DNA from: Coprousia sp963931435
Lineage (GTDB): Bacteria; Actinomycetota; Coriobacteriia; Coriobacteriales; Coriobacteriaceae
Reading direction: 5' to 3'
Assembly: GCA_963931435.1 (NCBI GenBank)
Contig: OZ007012.1
Span: 992,001-1,056,000 of the forward strand
DNA: 64,000 bases
In this document: positions 26,656-36,183 of the stretch, piece after piece
How the letters are laid out: each line of letters begins with the position of its first letter
How positions within the stretch are numbered: position 1 is the first letter of the stretch
The notes under the pieces: model-generated
Seen by the model: only the letters and a program-made list of their open reading frames with translations
Told to the model about the DNA's origin: nothing
The model's database searches: none
Translations under genes and position numbers: made by a program

Positions 26656-27546
26656 ATGGCGACCGTCATCCGCATCGACGCGCTCACCGATCCGCGTCTG
26701 GACGCCTATACGCGCCTCACCGAGCGCGAGCTGCGCTCGGTTCTCGAACCCGAGAAAGGCATCTTCATCGCCGAGAGCGCCAAGGTGATCGAGAGGGCGC
26801 TTGATGCCGGACTCGAGCCCGTGAGCTTCCTTTTGGGCGAGCGCTGGCTCGAGGCGCTGGGACCGCTCCTCGAGGGGGTGGACGCCTCCGTCCCCGTCTT
26901 CGTCGCGCCCATGGAGCTCATGGAGAAGCTCACGGGGTTCAACGTGACGCGCGGGGCGCTCTGCGCCATGCGCCGCCCGCGCCTGCCCGAGGCGCGGGCG
27001 TTTCTTGCTGGAGTCGTCGAGCGCACCGCGGGCTCCCCGGTGCGCGTCGCCGTCCTGGAGGGCATCGTCGACCACACCAACGTGGGGGCGATCTTCCGCT
27101 CAGCCGCCGCGCTCAACGTCGACGGCATCCTGGTGAGCCCCACGTGCTGCGACCCCCTCTACCGTCGCGCCGTCCGCGTTTCCATGGGCACGGTCTTCCA
27201 GGTGCCGTGGTGCCGCCTCGGAACCGACGCGCGCCACTGGCCCGCCGATGGGCTCGCGATCCTGCATGAGGCGGGATTCACCTGCGCCGCGATGGCCCTC
27301 ACCGATGACTCGCGCTCGCTCGACGACCCCGCGCTCGCGGATATCGGGCGACTCGCGCTCTTCATGGGCACGGAGGGCACCGGGCTCGGCGCCCGGACCG
27401 TCGCGGGGGCGGATCTCGCCATCCGCATCCCCATGGCGCACGGCGTCGACTCCCTCAACGTGGCGGCGGCCTCCGCCGTCGCGTTCTGGCAGCTCTGCCC
27501 CCATGTGAGCAACGCCTACCATTACGCGCCGGGGCTCTACTCCTGA
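26656..27546 (+). CDS. SpoU/TrmH-family RNA 2'-O-methyltransferase
   Basis: The 296-residue protein has an N-terminal SpoU substrate-binding domain (EPEKGIFIAESAKVIERAL) and a C-terminal SPOUT domain. SPOUT motifs are EGIVDHTNVGAIFRSAAAL (motif 1, Asn and Arg), LFMGTEGTGLG (motif 2) and IPMAHGVDSLNVAAASAV (motif 3). It should 2'-O-methylate tRNA or rRNA; the target cannot be read from sequence. ATG at 26656 follows GGAAGGGGAGGG. It closes the thyA-folA cluster. Confidence 0.93.
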   Translation: MATVIRIDALTDPRLDAYTRLTERELRSVLEPEKGIFIAESAKVIERALDAGLEPVSFLLGERWLEALGPLLEGVDASVPVFVAPMELMEKLTGFNVTRGALCAMRRPRLPEARAFLAGVVERTAGSPVRVAVLEGIVDHTNVGAIFRSAAALNVDGILVSPTCCDPLYRRAVRVSMGTVFQVPWCRLGTDARHWPADGLAILHEAGFTCAAMALTDDSRSLDDPALADIGRLALFMGTEGTGLGARTVAGADLAIRIPMAHGVDSLNVAAASAVAFWQLCPHVSNAYHYAPGLYS

Positions 27547-27622
27547 GGCCTTCCGTGTTTGAAGTTCCTTGAGCGGGGTATCCTCAGAGCATTGCAGATT
27601 TTCAGAAACGGAGCCCTTGACT

Positions 27623-29524
<1,902 letters not shown>

Positions 29525-29540
29525 GCTGCGCCGCCGCTGG

Positions 29541-29641
29541 ATGGCACCGCATATATCCGTCTGTGCTCAGACAGTCCTCGAAAGCCCCGCTTCGGCGGGG
29601 CTTTCTGCGGAACTGCGCCAGACGGATTTATGCGGTGCCAT
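29541..29641. repeat. 23-bp inverted repeat enclosing a terminator
   Basis: Arms 29541-29563 and 29619-29641 match with a single mismatch, and they flank the perfect terminator hairpin at 29581-29604. It begins 17 bases after the ftsH stop. CCGCT occurs just outside both ends (two bases away on each side), a possible but weak target-site duplication. It may be a MITE-like element carrying a terminator, or a large two-tier terminator. Confidence 0.75.
29581..29604 (+). terminator. ftsH terminator
   Basis: A perfect 10-bp stem AAAGCCCCGC/GCGGGGCTTT with a UUCG tetraloop, tail CTTTCT. It could work in both directions. Confidence 0.8.
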
Positions 29642-29681
29642 AACCGCTAGATCGGTTCGTCCAATAAAACTGCATTCAAAC

Positions 29682-29711
29682 TTGTTACAAGTGGTGATGT
29701 GCTTCTATCAT
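29682..29711 (+). promoter_or_regulatory. promoter of zinc-ribbon paralogue 2
   Basis: TTGTTA (29682-29687), an 18-base spacer and TATCAT (29706-29711). The -10 starts exactly 40 bases before the ATG, as in the next paralogue. Confidence 0.65.
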
Positions 29712-29745
29712 GGGGCTAGCATTGTCTCGTGTGAGGGGATTCACC

Positions 29746-30648
29746 ATGTTCTGTCCCAAGTGCGGCAAGGAGCTGCCTGAAGGCTCGAAGTTCTGTCCAA
29801 AATGCGGTGCTCAGATTTCCTCGGAGGCGGTCTCACAAACGAAGCAGGGTACTTCAGAGGATCCGCGAGCCACCTCGATTGAGGGTTCAGAATCCCGTCC
29901 ATCGCGCCGATCCCATCTTCCCCTGATTATCGGAGGTGCCGTGATTATTGTGCTCATTGCGGTCGCGGCATTCGTTCTACTTGGGGTGGGCAAGTTCGCA
30001 GCTGCGTCCAAGCTTCCGAATGGGACGTTCACGTTTAACGACGCCACGGTGTTCGGTTTCAGTTATAGGGTTTTCGACGGTGATGATGGCGAAGAGACCA
30101 TTCAGCTTGGCGACCTGACCGATGCCGGAAAAACGTTCAATCCAATGTACGAAGGCGTGCTACACGAGGATGGTTCAAACGCCCAAGGAACGATTTGGAA
30201 GATTGAGAATCTTCAAGCGCTCGATAATGGTTTTCCCACTTTAGCCGTTTGGCCGGAACGCCACTCCAATGTGCGCGTTCAGTTTCCCGCCGGTGCCGCC
30301 GAGGGACATGTTGAAGGCCGCTGGTATTTCGAGGCGGAGGTCGTGGGAGATTCCGATGGGCAAAATACCACCGAGTTTGCAATCCGTGAATTTGACGAAG
30401 ACGGCAGGGCGAAATGGGTGAGCGGGTCAGGCGAAGGCGTCATTGATCGAGGTCTTACCTATGACGAGGTTTTGGCGGACGATTCCCTTGATATCGAGAT
30501 GACGCTGGAGGACGGGGATTCCGATGTCGAGAGCGGCGGTTACGGTCCCTGCACGTGGCGCGATGCGGGAGGCGGGCGGTTCGAGGTCGTCAATTCGGAT
30601 GACATTGTAGTTTTGAAGGTGCTTGTCGATCCCGATAGTACAGAGTAG
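29746..30648 (+). CDS. zinc-ribbon membrane-anchored protein, paralogue 2
   Basis: The 300-residue protein has a zinc ribbon (Cys3, 6, 17, 20; FCPKCGKELPEGSKFCPKCG), a polar linker, one membrane segment (about 58-80) and an acidic exported C-terminal domain (about 88-298) of about 200 residues. That domain (LPNGTFTFND, GRWYFEAE, GGYGPCTWRDAG) is shared with the next gene and is unknown to me. ATG at 29746 follows GAGGGGATT. Codon choice is less GC-rich than in flanking housekeeping genes. Function is unknown; a membrane-anchored ligand sensor is one guess. Confidence 0.8.
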   Translation: MFCPKCGKELPEGSKFCPKCGAQISSEAVSQTKQGTSEDPRATSIEGSESRPSRRSHLPLIIGGAVIIVLIAVAAFVLLGVGKFAAASKLPNGTFTFNDATVFGFSYRVFDGDDGEETIQLGDLTDAGKTFNPMYEGVLHEDGSNAQGTIWKIENLQALDNGFPTLAVWPERHSNVRVQFPAGAAEGHVEGRWYFEAEVVGDSDGQNTTEFAIREFDEDGRAKWVSGSGEGVIDRGLTYDEVLADDSLDIEMTLEDGDSDVESGGYGPCTWRDAGGGRFEVVNSDDIVVLKVLVDPDSTE

Positions 30649-30685
30649 CTGGGGTAGCCTAGAGATTACGCAATACCTGGCTGGA

Positions 30686-30721
30686 CGGGCGCTGAAGTCG
30701 TAGTTGCGAGTTCGGCGCCCG
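30686..30721 (+). terminator. hairpin between zinc-ribbon paralogues
   Basis: A 7-bp perfect stem (30686-30692 with 30715-30721) around a 22-base loop, followed by ACACTTGCATTTT. It lies directly before the next promoter. The loop is long, so this is a weak candidate. Confidence 0.3.
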
Positions 30722-30725
30722 ACAC

Positions 30726-30755
30726 TTGCATTTTGCCGAAGCCGCTCCCTATCAT
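30726..30755 (+). promoter_or_regulatory. promoter of zinc-ribbon paralogue 3
   Basis: TTGCAT (30726-30731), an 18-base spacer and TATCAT (30750-30755), 40 bases before the ATG. The leader (CTTGTGAGGGGGTTCACC) nearly matches that of paralogue 2. Confidence 0.65.
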
Positions 30756-30789
30756 GGAGTGAGGGCTGTCTCTTGTGAGGGGGTTCACC

Positions 30790-31617
30790 ATGTTCTGCCC
30801 AAAGTGCGGTCAGGAGCTGCCTGACGGGTCGAAGTTCTGCCCAGGATGCGGCTCGCCGCTGACGCCTAAGGTTGAGAGTCAGACCAAGGCTACCCAGGCC
30901 GCCGTGGCTCCCAGTGCCGTAAACGCATCTATTGCCGGTGCCAAGAAGTCGCGCAAGCCGCTCATCATCGGCGGCATCGCCGTGGTAGCGGTGGCCGCTA
31001 TCGTGGTGGCTGTTCTATTTGCAACGGGCGTGCTCGGTCGCAACGGGAGGCTCCCGAACGGCTCTTTCACCTTCGATGATAACGCGTTCGGTTTCAGCTA
31101 TCACATTGAGCAACAGGGTGATGACCAGGTTATCGAGCTGTGTTCATATGATGACACCATTCTTACGTACCCTGTGATGTTCACGGGAACGCTTGAGGAG
31201 GACGGCTCGAACGAGCTCGGCAAGATCTGGAAGGTTGCGGATCTTGTGGATGCAGACGGACAGCCGGATACGGCCGTCGTTCGCCTGCAATTCCCGGAGG
31301 GAGCGTCTTCGGGCGAGCTCGAGGGTCGGTGGTACCTTGAGATTGAGCATGATGGCGTGACCATATATTCTTTGCGCGAATTCGACGCCGACGGTTCCGT
31401 CCATTGGGTCCTCGGGACGGGTACCGGGGTGCTCGATGATGCTATGGACTATGGCGAGATTATGCGCACGATGGATGTCCAGGCGACGTTGGACGACGGC
31501 TACGGAAGCGGCGGGTACGGCTCATGCACCTGGCATGAAGAAGGGGTCGGCTGGTACTCGATCCATGATGAGGATGGGGCGCGTATCATGGACGTGTCTG
31601 TTAGCACGGGTCATTGA
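30790..31617 (+). CDS. zinc-ribbon membrane-anchored protein, paralogue 3
   Basis: The 275-residue tandem duplicate of the preceding gene has a zinc ribbon (Cys3, 6, 17, 20), a membrane segment (about 57-79) and the same C-terminal domain (LPNGSFTFDD, GRWYLEIE, GGYGSCTWHEEG). The C-terminal halves align throughout with short gaps, so they arose by duplication. Promoter, leader and start context are also duplicated. ATG is set by GAGGGGG. Confidence 0.8.
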   Translation: MFCPKCGQELPDGSKFCPGCGSPLTPKVESQTKATQAAVAPSAVNASIAGAKKSRKPLIIGGIAVVAVAAIVVAVLFATGVLGRNGRLPNGSFTFDDNAFGFSYHIEQQGDDQVIELCSYDDTILTYPVMFTGTLEEDGSNELGKIWKVADLVDADGQPDTAVVRLQFPEGASSGELEGRWYLEIEHDGVTIYSLREFDADGSVHWVLGTGTGVLDDAMDYGEIMRTMDVQATLDDGYGSGGYGSCTWHEEGVGWYSIHDEDGARIMDVSVSTGH

Positions 31618-31642
31618 CGGCGAGGCGATCGGTTCAAGCCCG

Positions 31643-31671
31643 CTGGCAGGCGGAGTCATTCTGGGTATCAT
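31643..31671 (+). promoter_or_regulatory. candidate promoter of the NYN gene
   Basis: CTGGCA (31643-31648), a 17-base spacer and TATCAT (31666-31671), 44 bases before the ATG. The -10 is the same hexamer used by the zinc-ribbon genes. Confidence 0.4.
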
Positions 31672-31714
31672 GAGTACACGTGCGCATGCCCTTAACCAGA
31701 CCAGAAAGGCGACC

Positions 31715-32800
31715 ATGGCTACCGATACCCCGAGCGACCTGCGCTTCGCGATCCTTATCGACGCGGACAACATCGCCCCCAAGTACGTTAAGACCATCCT
31801 CGATGAGGTGGCGAACTCCGGCATCGCCACGTACAAGCGCATCTACGGCGACTGGACGAGCCAGCGCCTCGCCTCCTGGAAGAACTGCCTTCTGGAGAAC
31901 TCCATCATCCCCATGCAGCAGTACAGCTACACCTACGGCAAGAGCTCCACGGACTCGGCGATGATCATCGATGCGATGGACATCCTCTATTCGGGCAACG
32001 TCGACGGCTTCGCCATCGTGAGCTCGGATTCCGATTTCACGCGCCTCGCCGCGCGTCTGCGCGAGAGCGGCATGCAGGTGATCGGCATGGGCGAGCAGAA
32101 GACCCCCGAGCCGTTCATCTCGGCGTGCAACCAGTTCAAGTACCTTGATCTTTTGTACGCCGCCCGCAAGGCGGAGGAGGACGCCGACGAGGCGGCGGAA
32201 GAGGCCGAGGAGGCGCGCGCGAAGCGGCGCCGGCGCGCGAACGGCAAGAAGACGGCCAAGGGCGCCCGTGGAAGGGGCTCCGGCGCCGCAGACGGGGCGC
32301 AGCCGGAGGATGGCGTTCCAACCGAGGAGGCTGCAAGTGACGTCTCGGAGCTCGAGTCGGGCGCTTCTACCGTGATCGGGGCAGCAGACGAGGAACGCGG
32401 CGGCTCTGAGGAGGGTTCCGCGAGCGGGGAGGCTTCCTCCACCTCGGCACCGCGCCCGAAGCGGCATCCCGGTGACGCCGGCGGTGCCGTGTCCGAGGAT
32501 CCGGCGCCCGAGGCGATCGATTTCGCTGAGATGAGCCGCGCCGCGCGCCGCAGCCACATGAAGCGCATCCGTACCGCGATCAACGCCGTGATCGACAAGT
32601 TCTCCGACGACGACGGCTGGGTGCCGCTCGGGCGTGTGGGCGACGAGCTCGCCAAGCGCCTGCCTGACTTCGATGTGCGCAATTACGGCTTCAAGAAGCT
32701 GCGCCCGTTCCTGAAATCGCTCGGCGTCTACGAGTTCGACGAGCCCGAGGCGGGCTCCGGCCAGCATCAGGTCTCCCTGCGCCTGCGCGACCAGGACTGA
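31715..32800 (+). CDS. NYN-domain ribonuclease-like protein with OST-HTH domain
   Basis: The 361-residue protein has an N-terminal NYN (PIN-like, LabA/DUF88) domain, about residues 8-145. Acidic metal-site residues lie in ILIDADN (Asp16, Asp18), SSTDSAMIIDAMD and VSSDSDF. A long, charged, low-complexity linker (about 150-280) follows, with a C-terminal OST-HTH/LOTUS domain (about 285-355; GWVPLGRVGDELAKRLPDF, YGFKKLRPFLKSL). Family members are probable RNA-cleaving or RNA-binding proteins; this combination is known in bacteria. ATG at 31715 follows AGAAAGG. The RNA target is unknown. Confidence 0.88.
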   Translation: MATDTPSDLRFAILIDADNIAPKYVKTILDEVANSGIATYKRIYGDWTSQRLASWKNCLLENSIIPMQQYSYTYGKSSTDSAMIIDAMDILYSGNVDGFAIVSSDSDFTRLAARLRESGMQVIGMGEQKTPEPFISACNQFKYLDLLYAARKAEEDADEAAEEAEEARAKRRRRANGKKTAKGARGRGSGAADGAQPEDGVPTEEAASDVSELESGASTVIGAADEERGGSEEGSASGEASSTSAPRPKRHPGDAGGAVSEDPAPEAIDFAEMSRAARRSHMKRIRTAINAVIDKFSDDDGWVPLGRVGDELAKRLPDFDVRNYGFKKLRPFLKSLGVYEFDEPEAGSGQHQVSLRLRDQD

Positions 32801-32835
32801 CGCCTCGCGCCGGGTTCCGTTTGCAGGCATGATGA

Positions 32836-32863
32836 CGACGACCGGTGATTGGACCGGTCGTCG
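32836..32863 (+). terminator. hairpin after the NYN gene
   Basis: A perfect 11-bp stem (32836-32846 with 32853-32863) with a six-base loop, 35 bases past the NYN stop and just before the ribosome-binding site of the next reading frame. It has no U-tract. Confidence 0.4.
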
Positions 32864-32877
32864 CGAGGGGGGACGGC

Positions 32878-33063
32878 ATGGCAACGATCGAGCGTGCCCA
32901 CGGCGAGATTCGCTCATTTGCCCGCGTTCGCGGGATGCGGCGCGCGGTGCTGTTCGGCTCGCGCGCTCGGGGCGTCCAGGCGGGACCGCTTGAACGACAC
33001 GGGGATCTATTGATCGGAACGGATGCGCTATGGACGGGAGCGAAACGATGCGCGTCGCGGTGA
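32878..33063 (+). pseudogene. truncated MNT-type nucleotidyltransferase remnant
   Basis: The 61-codon frame with a good ribosome-binding site (GAGGGGGG) encodes AVLFGSRARG, the G-S-R/x-A-R-G motif of minimal nucleotidyltransferases (MNT, as in MntA-HepT pairs). It is followed by RHGDLLIGTD where an intact protein has SDxDLxV. It then ends at a stop, without the rest of the domain, so the metal-binding Asp pair is incomplete. It overlaps the start of the next gene by 16 bases. It may now serve only as a translated leader. Confidence 0.5.
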
Positions 33064-33875
33064 GCGCGTGCCTGCTGGGCGAGAAGTGCAAGTACAACGG
33101 CGGCAGCAATCGGCGCCCTGAGCTGATAGAAGCGCTGCGCGCAGCGGGATGCGAGCTCGTTCCGGTGTGCCCCGAGCAGCTCGGCGGGCTTCCCACGCCG
33201 CGCCCCCGCTCGGAGATCCGCGACGGAAGGGTGGTCAACGAGTTCGACGAGAGCGTCGACGATGCGTTCCGGCTGGGCGCGAAGCGCGCCTGGGATGCCA
33301 CCCGGGAGGCGGGCGGATGCGACGTGGCCGTGCTGCAGCCCAGGAGCCCCTCGTGCGGGGTGCGTCGCGTCTATGATGGAACGTTCTCGGGCGCGCTCGT
33401 TGACGGGGACGGGGTGTTCGCCCGTCTTCTGATTGATAAAGGCGTTCCGGTCATGACCCCGGAGGGGTTCGTTGAAGAGTACGGCGGCGAGGAGGCCATC
33501 GTGGACAACGGTATCGTCAACCCGGTTGATGCGTTCGACATGCGCATCGCCCATATCGGGATCAACGCGGCGGATGAGGCGGAGGCCTCGAGTATCGCGG
33601 GCCTCTTCGAATCGCTGCTCGGCATGGCGCGCGTCGACACGCCGGTATCGGTGTTCGCCGACACGCTCGTGGAGGTCATGAAGGGCGACGGTCGCGGCGA
33701 GCGCGGGCACATCGGTCTGGCCGTGAACGACCTTCCCGCCGCGGAGGCGTATTTCAAGACGCGCGGCCTCACCATCAACGAGGCGTCGCGCGCCTTAAAC
33801 CCCGATGGCACGACGAAGCTCGTGTACTTCAATGAGGAGATCGCCGGGTTCGCCATCCATCTCTGCTGCAGCTAG
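33048..33875 (+). CDS. DUF523 domain fused to a VOC-fold domain
   Basis: The 275-residue protein has an N-terminal DUF523 domain (about 1-145) with SACLLGEKCKYNGG (Cys8, Cys14), VPVCPEQLGGLPTPR and PSCG. A C-terminal vicinal-oxygen-chelate-like domain (about 165-273) begins RIAHIGINAADEAEA and ends EIAGFAIHL. The second domain resembles the extra C-terminal domain on some Firmicutes KDPG/KHG aldolases, from memory. DUF523 proteins usually stand alone at about 150 residues. The ATG at 33048 (GGGAG eight bases upstream) is chosen over one six codons earlier. Function is unknown. Confidence 0.8.
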   Translation: MRVAVSACLLGEKCKYNGGSNRRPELIEALRAAGCELVPVCPEQLGGLPTPRPRSEIRDGRVVNEFDESVDDAFRLGAKRAWDATREAGGCDVAVLQPRSPSCGVRRVYDGTFSGALVDGDGVFARLLIDKGVPVMTPEGFVEEYGGEEAIVDNGIVNPVDAFDMRIAHIGINAADEAEASSIAGLFESLLGMARVDTPVSVFADTLVEVMKGDGRGERGHIGLAVNDLPAAEAYFKTRGLTINEASRALNPDGTTKLVYFNEEIAGFAIHLCCS

Positions 33876-33913
33876 GTCTTCCGGTTTCGAGGCGCGCCGC
33901 GCTCGCCCGGAGT

Positions 33914-34465
33914 CTAGGCGATGAACGAGAGGAACGCCTTTGCCTGGCGCTGGAGGTAGGGGAGCGAGTCGCCGAGCTCCAGGTGTCCGTCGACCATCTT
34001 GGAGAAGCCGAAGGGCACCGTGAGGCGCGGCTTGTTCATGACGCGCATGTTGAGGAACGAGACGAGCGTCACCAGGTGATCCTGGGCGCAGGCCGTGCCC
34101 GAGCCGCCAGCGGACACGCCGCTGATGGCGCAGGGCTTGCCATCGAGCACCTGGCCCTGCGCGGCGTCGACGGGCCGTGAGAGCCAGTCGAGCAGGTTCT
34201 TGAGGGAACCGGGGAAGAAGTGGTTGTACTCGGGTGTGAAGAACCAGATGCCGTCGGCGGCGAGCACCTCGGCGCGCACCCGCGCGACCGCCTCGGGCGC
34301 GGGCCGCTCGATGTCCTCGTTGAAGAGGGGCACGTCCGCCCAGTCGAGGATGTTGAAGGCGGCGGATGGATCGAGCGCGGAGACCTCGCGCCGTGCGGCC
34401 TCGGCGAGCTGGCGGTTCATGCTGCCGACGCGCAGCGAGCCGGCGATGGCGAGAATGGTGCTCAT
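33914..34465 (-). CDS. NADPH-dependent FMN reductase
   Basis: The 183-residue flavodoxin-fold protein has the FMN phosphate loop GSLRVGSMNRQLA and FFTPEYNHFFPGSLKNLLDW, plus SGVSAGGSG. It belongs to the NAD(P)H:FMN/azo- or chromate-reductase family; the physiological acceptor cannot be read. ATG at 34465 follows GGAAAGGAAG; upstream in-frame extension lacks support. It is convergent with the DUF523 gene. Confidence 0.9.
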   Translation of the reverse strand: MSTILAIAGSLRVGSMNRQLAEAARREVSALDPSAAFNILDWADVPLFNEDIERPAPEAVARVRAEVLAADGIWFFTPEYNHFFPGSLKNLLDWLSRPVDAAQGQVLDGKPCAISGVSAGGSGTACAQDHLVTLVSFLNMRVMNKPRLTVPFGFSKMVDGHLELGDSLPYLQRQAKAFLSFIA

Positions 34466-34588
34466 GGGTGCTTCCTTTCCAACGTTTAGCGATTGCGGTG
34501 CATGGGTTTTCTGGCTCTTCGGTGGTTTCTGTGGGAGAGATTCCGGCATAGGCCCAGCTCAGCGGGCGAAAACAACGATCTGGAACTG

Positions 34589-34612
34589 AAACGGCCCCGG
34601 GAGGGGCCGTTT
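34589..34612. terminator. bidirectional-type hairpin next to the IS
   Basis: A perfect 10-bp stem AAACGGCCCC/GGGGCCGTTT with a four-base loop, 48 bases before the insertion sequence. No gene ends here on either strand, so it may be the remains of a transcription unit lost upstream of the insertion site. Confidence 0.6.
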
Positions 34613-34659
34613 CCGCGTCATCCGCCTATGATTGCTAAGCCAAATTCAGACAACCGAAG

Positions 34660-36067
34660 AGGTGTGACGCATGAAGAGTCTACTACTTCTCGCCCTCGGT
34701 CTGGCCCGCACGGTCGTCCTGGGCGCGCGCATCGAGGCCGAGCGCATCGTCGTGAGCGTCCGGCCCTACAAGCGCGAGCAGCGCCGCTGCCCCGTATGCG
34801 GCAGGGCCTGCGACTTCTACGACATGGCGAACCGCGGGGCCCCCAGGCTGTGGAGGGCGATGGACCTGGCGCGCTCGGCCTGCTACCTGGAGTACGCGCC
34901 CTGCAGGGTGCGCTGCCCGGAGCACGGCGTGCGCACCGAGGCCGTCCCCTGGGCGCGGCACGGGGCGCGCTTCACGCGCGACTTCGAGGACTGGGTGGCG
35001 TGGCTGGCGGTCCGCTGCACCGCCTCGGCGGTCTCCGAGCTCGCCCGCGTCGAGTGGCACAGCGTGGGCGGCGTGTGCAGGCGCGTCTACGCCGAGCTGG
35101 AGGCCGCGCGCGGCGCCTCGAGGTTCGACGGCGTGCGCCGCATCGGCATCGACGAGACGTCGTACAAGAAGGGCCACAAGTACGTCACGGTGGTCGTCGA
35201 CCACGACCGCGGCTGCCTCATCTGGGCGCACGAGGGCACCGGCAAGGACGTGCTCAACCTGTTCCTCGACGAGCTCACGCGCGAGCAGAGGCGCGCCATA
35301 GAGGTGGTGACCGCCGACGGCGCGAGGTGGATAAGGCAGCTGGTCAAGCGCCGCTGCCCCAACGCGAGGTGGGTCATGGACCCCTTCCACGTGGTCCAGT
35401 GGATGAACGACGCGCTCGACGCCGTGCGCTGCGAGGAGTGGAACGCCGCCAGGGCCGCCGCCAGGGCCGCCAGGCCCAGGCCCGAGGGCAAGCGCGGCAG
35501 GCCTGCCAAAGGCGAGCTGCCGCCCGAGGAGGTCAGGGCGCTCGAGGAGGAGGCGGCCTCCATCAAGGGCAGCCGCTACGCGCTCGTGAAGAACCCCGAG
35601 GACCTCACCGACGGCCAGAGGGCGAGGCTCGAGGCGCTCAAGAAGAGGGCCGGCTCGCGGCTGGTCAGGGCCTGGGAGCTCAAGGAGGACCTGCGGGCCG
35701 TCTTCCGGGCAGCCGACGGCTCCGAGGCCGCCGAGCTGCTCGACGACTGGATGCACAGGGCCGCCTACTGCAAGATCGCCAAGGTCGTCGCCGTGGAGAA
35801 GAAGGTGCGCCGCCGGCGCGACGACATCATCGCCGCAGTCGAGCTCGGCATCAGCAACGGGCGCGTAGAGGCCATCAACAACAAGATCAAGGTGGCGGTG
35901 AGGATGGGCTACGGCTTCCGCAACACCGACAACCTCGTGGCCCTGCTCATGCTCAGGTGCGGCGACTGCCAGCCCCAGCTCCCGGGTCGCCCGGTGAAGG
36001 CGAGGAAGAAGGGCGTGAAGGGAGCGAAGAGCGTTGCTGCCTAGGCTAGCCCCTTGTCACACAAACT
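34660..36067 (+). mobile_element. ISL3-family insertion sequence, probable limits
   Basis: The element is one transposase gene plus short ends. ACCGAAG occurs at 34653-34659 and 36068-36074, exactly bracketing the segment, and could be a target duplication (ISL3 elements usually make 8 bp). Inside those, GTGTGAC (34662-34668) and GTCACAC (36056-36062) form a short inverted pair, but their distances from the ends differ. The total of about 1.4 kb fits the family. The limits are tentative because part of the right repeat lies in a small hairpin. Confidence 0.5.
34671..36044 (+). CDS. ISL3-family transposase
   Basis: The 457-residue transposase has N-terminal Cys pairs (CPVCGRACDF, CRVRCPEHG), a helix-turn-helix region (about 105-130) and a DDE catalytic core. 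Core motifs are IGIDETSYKKGHKY (Asp), VTADGARWI (Asp) and SNGRVEAINNKIKV (Glu). It appears full-length and uninterrupted, so possibly active. Arg is very often AGG, unlike the CGC-dominated host genes, a sign of transfer. ATG follows GAGGTGTGA. It lies directly upstream of the ileS regulatory region without disrupting it. Confidence 0.95.
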   Translation: MKSLLLLALGLARTVVLGARIEAERIVVSVRPYKREQRRCPVCGRACDFYDMANRGAPRLWRAMDLARSACYLEYAPCRVRCPEHGVRTEAVPWARHGARFTRDFEDWVAWLAVRCTASAVSELARVEWHSVGGVCRRVYAELEAARGASRFDGVRRIGIDETSYKKGHKYVTVVVDHDRGCLIWAHEGTGKDVLNLFLDELTREQRRAIEVVTADGARWIRQLVKRRCPNARWVMDPFHVVQWMNDALDAVRCEEWNAARAAARAARPRPEGKRGRPAKGELPPEEVRALEEEAASIKGSRYALVKNPEDLTDGQRARLEALKKRAGSRLVRAWELKEDLRAVFRAADGSEAAELLDDWMHRAAYCKIAKVVAVEKKVRRRRDDIIAAVELGISNGRVEAINNKIKVAVRMGYGFRNTDNLVALLMLRCGDCQPQLPGRPVKARKKGVKGAKSVAA

Positions 36068-36183
36068 ACCGAAGCCTCGGTTTTCTTTACCCGCCAAGAC
36101 GGGATCCGAGGCGCGTCTTCGGCGGTTGGTGTGAAAGCACGGGGACATTTCCGCATCGCGGCGCCTTGCGGCAATGCGCGTGC

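Noticed and set aside
31630..31645. GGTTCAAGCCC, tRNA T-arm-like
   Set aside because: No matching acceptor, D or anticodon arms can be formed around it, and it lies within the promoter of the NYN gene.
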